DNA from: Couchioplanes caeruleus
GTDB taxonomy: Bacteria; Actinomycetota; Actinomycetes; Mycobacteriales; Micromonosporaceae
Assembly: GCF_023499255.1 (NCBI RefSeq)
Contig: NZ_CP092183.1
Location: 4,646,501-4,710,500, forward strand
Direction of reading: 5' to 3'
DNA: 64,000 nt
Shown: in pieces, positions 57,358 through 64,000 of the stretch
How the letters are laid out: every line of letters begins with the position of its first letter
How positions within the stretch are numbered: position 1 is the stretch's first letter
The notes under the pieces: model-generated
Told to the model about the DNA's origin: nothing
What the model saw: the letters and a program-made list of their open reading frames with translations, nothing else
Databases searched by the model: none
Program-made: the position numbers and the translations under genes

Positions 57358-60122
57358 CCGACTGCACCGAGCCGCGCCCGCCGGCACCCGGCCACGGCCC
57401 CGACGGCCAGGGCCAGGAGGGCATGCCCCGCACACACACCCCCACGACGATGTCCATCAACGGCGCCGAGCACGACCGGCCGCCGCGGCCCGGGCAGTGC
57501 CTGCGCACCTATCTGCGGGAGGAGGGCTGCACCGGGGTCAAGAAAGGCTGCGACACCGGCGACTGCGGCGCGTGCACCGTCCACGTCGACGGCGTGCCCG
57601 TGCACAGCTGCGTCTACCCGGCGTTCCGCGCGCAGGGCCGGCGGGTCACGACCATCGAGGGGCTCGCGCCGCCGGACGGGTTGCACCCGGTGCAGCAGCG
57701 GTTCCTGGACGCGCAGGGCTTCCAGTGCGGCTTCTGCACCGCCGGGCTGATCATGACCACGGCCGCGCTGGACGAGGCCCAGCTGGCCGACCTGCCGCGG
57801 GCGCTGAAGGGCAACCTCTGCCGGTGCACCGGCTACCGCGCGATCGGCGACGCGATCCGCGGCGTGCGTACCGTCGGCGGTGCGGCCGGCGGGCCGGCGG
57901 TGGGCGCGAGCGTCGGCGCCCCGGCCGGCCCGCAGGTCGTCACGGGGGCGGCCCGCTACACGTTCGATGTGGACGTTCCGGGGCTGCTGCACCTCACGGT
58001 GCTCCGCTCGCCGTACGCGCACGCCCGCATCGCCGGCATCGACACCGCCCCGGCGCTGGCCGTGCCGGGGGTCCGGGCGGTGCTGACCCACGAGGACGCC
58101 CCGGACCGGTACTTCTCCACGGCCCGGCACGAGCACCCCACCGAGGACCCGGCCGACACCCGGGTCCTCGACGACGTCGTCCGCTTCGCCGGCCAGCGCG
58201 TCGCCGCGGTCGTCGCCGACACCGAGGCGGCGGCCGAGGAGGGGTGCCGCCGGCTGCGCGTCGCGTACGAGGTCCTGCCCCCGGTGCTCGACCCGGAGAC
58301 GGCGATGCGCCCCGGTGCGCCGCTCGTGCACGGCGACAAGGACCCGGTCACGCACCGCATCGCCCGCCCGGACCGCAACATCGCCGGCGAACTGCACGAC
58401 GAGCTCGGCTCGGTCGCCGACGGTTTCGCCGAGGCCGACGTCGTGTACGAGGAGACGTTCCGCACCCCGCGCGTGCAGCACGCCAGCCTCGAGACCCACG
58501 GCGCGATCGGCTGGCTGGACGACGAGGGCCGGCTGACGCTGCGCTCCAGCACCCAGACGCCGTTCCTCACCCGGCTGGCCGTCGCCGACCTGTACGACCT
58601 GGCGCCTGAGCGGGTGCGCGTGCTCGCCGGACGCGTCGGCGGCGGCTTCGGCGGCAAGCAGGAGATGCTCACCGAGGACCTCGTCGCGCTGGCCGTCCGC
58701 AGCACCGGACGGCCGGTCAAGCACGAGTACACCCGCGCCGAGCAGTTCACCTCGGCCACGACCCGGCACGCCTTCACCGTACGGATCAAAGCCGGCGCCC
58801 GCCGCGACGGCACCCTCACGGCGCTGCAGCTGCACGTCGTCACCGACACCGGCGCGTACGGCAACCACGGCCCCGCGGTCATGTACCACGGCTGCCACGA
58901 GTCGATCGCCGTCTACCGCTGCCCGAACAAGAAGGTCGACGCGTACGCGGTCTACACGACCACCGTCCCCGCCGGAGCGTTCCGCGGCTACGGCCTGGGC
59001 CAGGTGTCGTTCGCGGTGGAGTCGGCCCTGGACGAGCTGGCCCGGCGGCTCGGCATGGACCCGGTGCTGCTGCGGGAACGCAACGTCGTGCGGCCCGGCG
59101 AGCCGCTGACCGCCCCGGGCGAGCACGCCGGCGACCTGCTGATCGGCAGCTACGGCCTGGACCAGTGCCTGGCCGCGATCCGCTCGGCCGCCGCGGCCAC
59201 GGGTGCGCAGGCGCCGCCGGGCTGGCTCGTCGGCGACGGCATGGCGATGGCGATGATCGCCGCGGGACCGCCGGGCGGCCACGTCGCCGACGCCGCGGTC
59301 ACGCTGCTGCCCGACGGCCGCTACGAGCTCGCTGTGGGGACCGCGGAGTTCGGCAACGGCAGCACCACGGTCCACGCCCAGATCGTCGCGGACACCCTGG
59401 GCACCACCCCGGACCGCATCGTCGTCCGGCAGTCCGACACGGACCTGGTGGGACACGACACCGGCGCGTTCGGCTCCACGGGCGTCGTCGTCGCGGGCCA
59501 CGCTGTGCTGTCGGCAGCCCGCGCGCTGCGGACGCAGATCCTCGCGAGAACCGGTGGGTCCACTGTGGTCGCCGGCGCCGTCCGGCTGCCGGACGGCACC
59601 CTGCTCCCCCTGACGCAGGTGGCACCGGCACGCGCCGAGGGCCGCTGGGAGGGCACCCCGCGCTCGGTCGCCTTCAACGCCCACTGGTTCCGCATCGCGG
59701 TCGATCCGGGTACGGGCGAGCTCCGCATCCTGCGCAGCGTGCACAGCGCGGACGCCGGCCGGGTCCTGAACCCGCTGCAGTGCCGGGGCCAGATCGAGGG
59801 CGGCGTGGCGCAGGCGCTGGGCTCGGCCCTCGCGGAACGCATGGTCCTCGACGACGCCGGCCGGGTCACCACCACCGGCTTCCGGCAGTACCACCTGCCG
59901 GCGTACGCGGACGTGCCGGAGACGGAGATCGTCTTCGCCGACACGGAGGACACGATCGGCCCGCTGGGCGCGAAGTCCATGAGCGAGAGCCCGTACAACC
60001 CGGTGGCGCCGGCCCTGGCGAACGCGCTGCGGGACGCGACGGGCGTACGTTTCACCGAGCTGCCCTTCACCCGCGACCGCGTCTGGGCCGGGCTGCGGGG
60101 CCGGGCGCAACGATCGACCTGA
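57354..60122 (+). CDS. Molybdenum hydroxylase, fused [2Fe-2S] and molybdopterin-binding subunits
   Basis: This is a 922-residue fusion. Residues ~35-175 form the two-domain [2Fe-2S] protein, with cluster II ligands in GCTGVKKGCDTGDCGACTV and GVPVHSC and cluster I ligands in CGFCTAGL and GNLCRCTGYR. Residues ~190-915 form the molybdopterin subunit (VTGAARYTFDVDVPG, GRVGGGFGGKQEML, AFRGYGLGQ, FGSTGVVVAG). The expected catalytic Glu is probably in GAKSMSESPYNP, where most relatives have GVGE. The first ~30 residues are an unusual Pro/Gly-rich extension. With the upstream FAD subunit it makes a complete enzyme. No XdhC maturation gene is adjacent. Confidence 0.92.
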   Translation: MTDCTEPRPPAPGHGPDGQGQEGMPRTHTPTTMSINGAEHDRPPRPGQCLRTYLREEGCTGVKKGCDTGDCGACTVHVDGVPVHSCVYPAFRAQGRRVTTIEGLAPPDGLHPVQQRFLDAQGFQCGFCTAGLIMTTAALDEAQLADLPRALKGNLCRCTGYRAIGDAIRGVRTVGGAAGGPAVGASVGAPAGPQVVTGAARYTFDVDVPGLLHLTVLRSPYAHARIAGIDTAPALAVPGVRAVLTHEDAPDRYFSTARHEHPTEDPADTRVLDDVVRFAGQRVAAVVADTEAAAEEGCRRLRVAYEVLPPVLDPETAMRPGAPLVHGDKDPVTHRIARPDRNIAGELHDELGSVADGFAEADVVYEETFRTPRVQHASLETHGAIGWLDDEGRLTLRSSTQTPFLTRLAVADLYDLAPERVRVLAGRVGGGFGGKQEMLTEDLVALAVRSTGRPVKHEYTRAEQFTSATTRHAFTVRIKAGARRDGTLTALQLHVVTDTGAYGNHGPAVMYHGCHESIAVYRCPNKKVDAYAVYTTTVPAGAFRGYGLGQVSFAVESALDELARRLGMDPVLLRERNVVRPGEPLTAPGEHAGDLLIGSYGLDQCLAAIRSAAAATGAQAPPGWLVGDGMAMAMIAAGPPGGHVADAAVTLLPDGRYELAVGTAEFGNGSTTVHAQIVADTLGTTPDRIVVRQSDTDLVGHDTGAFGSTGVVVAGHAVLSAARALRTQILARTGGSTVVAGAVRLPDGTLLPLTQVAPARAEGRWEGTPRSVAFNAHWFRIAVDPGTGELRILRSVHSADAGRVLNPLQCRGQIEGGVAQALGSALAERMVLDDAGRVTTTGFRQYHLPAYADVPETEIVFADTEDTIGPLGAKSMSESPYNPVAPALANALRDATGVRFTELPFTRDRVWAGLRGRAQRST

Positions 60123-60208
60123 CTGTCGGCGGCCCGATACCGCGCGGCCGGCCGGTGTGGGAGGGTGCTAGGCCCATGGTGACCGCAGGACGGCAGAGGA
60201 TCCCGGCC

Positions 60209-60733
60209 ATGACCCACGACCCCGCAGCCCCCGGCACGACCGTCCACCCGGTGACCGACGAGGGGTGGGCCCGGCTCCAGCGCGCCCATGCCGTCAACCA
60301 GCCGGCGACCGAGGAGTCGCGGACGGCGGACCAGCGGGCCGGCCTCATCGCCGCGGTGGCCTCCCTCGCCGCCAGCCTGTCGCTGACCGGCGCCACGCTG
60401 ATCCTCGACGAGACCGCGCTCGACCGGCCGTCCTGGGTGCGCTGGTGGTTCGGCCTGATCCTCGTGCTCAGCGTCACGCTGTTCGTGCTCGCGGCGATCA
60501 TGTCGCTGCGTGTCCATCTCGAACGGCGGCCCCTGCCCGACGAGCTCGCCGGCCACGACCTCACCCACTGGGTGACCGCCGCCGCCGACCAGCTGGAGAC
60601 GAGCGTACGGGCGAACTGGACGACGGCCGCCGCCAAGCACCGCAAGGTGGTGTGGGCGCTGGTCTGCCTCATCGCCGGGCTCGTGCTCGTCGCCGTCCTG
60701 ACGGTGCTCGCCTGGGTGAGCGCCGCCGCCTGA
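60209..60733 (+). CDS. Small integral membrane protein, unknown function
   Basis: This is a 174-residue protein with three hydrophobic segments: two adjacent helices (LIAAVASLAASLSLTGATLI and WWFGLILVLSVTLFVLAAIMSL) and a third at the C-terminus (VWALVCLIAGLVLVAVLTVLAW). A helical amphipathic loop lies before the third. The ATG at 60209 has AGAGGA at the right distance; ATG 60176 in the same frame is an alternative with a poorer site. The fold resembles small bacterial SLATT-type proteins with two or three helices, which sometimes occur in defence systems, but no partner enzyme is encoded nearby. Confidence 0.75.
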   Translation: MTHDPAAPGTTVHPVTDEGWARLQRAHAVNQPATEESRTADQRAGLIAAVASLAASLSLTGATLILDETALDRPSWVRWWFGLILVLSVTLFVLAAIMSLRVHLERRPLPDELAGHDLTHWVTAAADQLETSVRANWTTAAAKHRKVVWALVCLIAGLVLVAVLTVLAWVSAAA

Positions 60734-60843
60734 GCTGCGCACGGCGGGCCGGGCACGTGTCAGGCCGCGGGTCCCCGCCGGACCGCGGCAGGTGGGCACG
60801 CGCCGGCGCTGTGACACCCCGCGGCCCCGCCGGGCCGGCCGGC

Positions 60844-61005
60844 TCACAGCAGCGCGGCGATCACCGGCGCGAGCACCGCGAGGGCGGCGGCGAGCGACCC
60901 GATCCGCAGCATCGCCGGGTCGGCCAGGACCTGCGCGATGCGGATCGGCGCGGCCGACTGCCCGCGCTGCGCCGGCCGTTCCAGAACGCTTGCCTCGACA
61001 CTCAT
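60844..61005 (-). CDS. Small 53-residue membrane protein
   Basis: From ATG 61005, with GGTGGGGAG upstream at a good distance, a 53-residue protein is encoded: MSVEASVLERPAQRGQSAAP, then a short amphipathic segment and a C-terminal hydrophobic helix (LAAALAVLAPVIAALL). Third codon positions are strongly GC-rich. It is unknown, but the ribosome site, codon use and helix support a real gene. It is convergent with the three-helix membrane protein gene. Confidence 0.6.
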   Translation of the reverse strand: MSVEASVLERPAQRGQSAAPIRIAQVLADPAMLRIGSLAAALAVLAPVIAALL

Positions 61006-61186
61006 GTTCGGCTCCCCACCACAGCGACCCTGCGTTGACGAGCACGACTATCCCGCCGATCGGGCCGCCGCCACATCGGTGCAGAGCCGGATCCGCGGGC
61101 CCGGCGACTCGGTCGAAAGTCATAGGCGCCACCCAGCCACCCGGCCAGGGCGGCCCGAACGGCCCACCCAGCCCGAGCTGGCCGGC

Positions 61187-61371
61187 CCAAGCTGAACGGC
61201 CACGGCCGGCCCGGGCGGTCCGAGCCCAGCGGCCCGTCCCGGGCTCAGCGTCCCAGGTCAACCCGGGCCGGCCCTACCCGAGCGGCCCAACCCAAGCTGA
61301 ACGGCCCAACCGGCCGGGCGGTCCGAGCCCGAGCCCAGCGGCCCGTCCCAGGCCCGGCGTCCCAGGCCAAG
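61187..61371. repeat. Imperfect direct repeat, two ~77-bp copies
   Basis: Copy 1 is near 61187-61262 and copy 2 near 61292-61371. Both run CCAAGCTGAACGGCC, then a CGGCCGG-type word, GGGCGGTCCGAGCCC, AGCGGCCCGTCCC, and GTCCCAGG-CAA with small insertions and substitutions. The period is about 105 bp. Confidence 0.6.
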
Positions 61372-61401
61372 CCGAGCAGCCCAACCCTGGCGCTTAGGGC
61401 C

Positions 61402-61507
61402 GGGCCAAGCCGAGCGGCTCATGCCGGCAGCGCCGGGCCGGACCGGGCGCGCCGGACCGGGCCGCGCCGCGCCGGACCGGGCCAAGCCGAGCGGCTCATG
61501 CCGGCAG
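61402..61507. repeat. Exact 29-bp direct repeat (61402-61430 and 61479-61507)
   Basis: The two copies, beginning GGGCCAAGCCGAGCGGCTC and ending ATGCCGGCAG, are identical over 29 bp and start 77 bp apart. The 48 bp between them are themselves built from repeated GCGCCGGACCGGGC words. Confidence 0.8.
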
Positions 61508-61563
61508 TAGCGCGCCGGCGGAACGGCCCGGTCAGAGTGATCCGGCCGGGCCGGTCTCCGGTC

Positions 61564-64000
<2,437 letters not shown>

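Larger units (their letters stand above)
61006..61563. other. 558-bp spacer without supported genes, repeat-rich
   Basis: From about 61130 to 61510 the sequence is made of degenerate GGCCCAAGC-, GGTCCGAGCC- and CCGGACCGGGC-type words. Frames that are open across it have low-complexity Gly/Arg/Ala-rich products without ribosome sites and are not called. It must contain the promoter of the small membrane protein and lies 3' of metH. Confidence 0.7.

Noticed and set aside
57321..60110. 929-codon minus-strand open frame
   Set aside because: Antisense shadow of the molybdenum hydroxylase large subunit.
59321..61261. Minus-strand frame across the repeat block and small membrane protein gene
   Set aside because: Low-complexity product, antisense to two genes at its end, no start signal.
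61258..61485. 75-codon Gly/Arg/Pro-rich minus-strand frame in the repeat block
   Set aside because: Composition comes from the DNA repeats and no ribosome site is present.

Overview
The window is very GC-rich, uses GTG starts often, packs genes with ATGA, GTGA and TGATG overlaps, and has leaderless TAnnnT promoters. This points to a filamentous actinobacterium. A complete chemoreceptor (44975-46576), an FMN-riboswitch-controlled RibM/PnuX riboflavin importer and two Pkn-type kinases suggest Micromonosporaceae, perhaps a motile Actinoplanes-like genus; that is inference. No rRNA, tRNA, insertion sequence, prophage or CRISPR array was seen.

Left part (1-29100). A truncated CHASE-type histidine kinase, an N-methyl amino acid oxidase, an epoxide hydrolase, a secreted SGNH esterase and a secreted trypsin-like protease come first. 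A carbohydrate locus follows (6613-19809, minus strand). It holds an ABC importer, a GH31 alpha-xylosidase, a DapA-type lyase, a LacI regulator, and secreted GH35 beta-galactosidase and GH3 beta-glycosidase. It is marked by four copies of one 16-bp palindrome: three at a 25-bp pitch just downstream of a TTGACA/TAGCGT promoter, and one upstream of the GH3 gene. The enzyme set fits xyloglucan oligosaccharide use. Next are a membrane Ser/Thr kinase, the FMN riboswitch and ribM, a flavin/F420 oxidoreductase with a structured leader, an RseB-like protein with an ABC exporter, a lipase-like hydrolase, and two frameshifted genes.

Middle part (29110-43365). After a short regulatory-looking stretch and an SDR/WYL-regulator pair comes an eight-gene operon whose genes all overlap by 1-4 bp (31534-39395). 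It is an actinobacterial ebo-type cluster: myo-inositol-phosphate-synthase-like cyclase, UbiA prenyltransferase, TIM-barrel epimerase, EboA, TatD hydrolase, EboE, phosphodiesterase and prenyl diphosphate synthase. It probably makes or moves a prenylated, sugar-phosphate-derived metabolite of unknown structure. Divergent from the neighbouring kinase gene is a three-gene unit: an EspC/WXG100-like protein, a DUF1023 alpha/beta hydrolase and a lipoprotein.

Right part (43400-64000). This contains an RsbU-type phosphatase with a STAS antagonist, the chemoreceptor, a LysM-like membrane protein, a surface-glycan group (two glycosyltransferases, a methyltransferase/coiled-coil protein and an unrecognised protein), a MoeA-like protein, and a stand-alone winged-helix protein. 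Phosphoketolase is preceded by a DosR/DevR-type box and followed by a perfect 15-bp hairpin. A two-gene molybdenum hydroxylase, small membrane proteins, a repeat-rich spacer and a truncated metH end the window.
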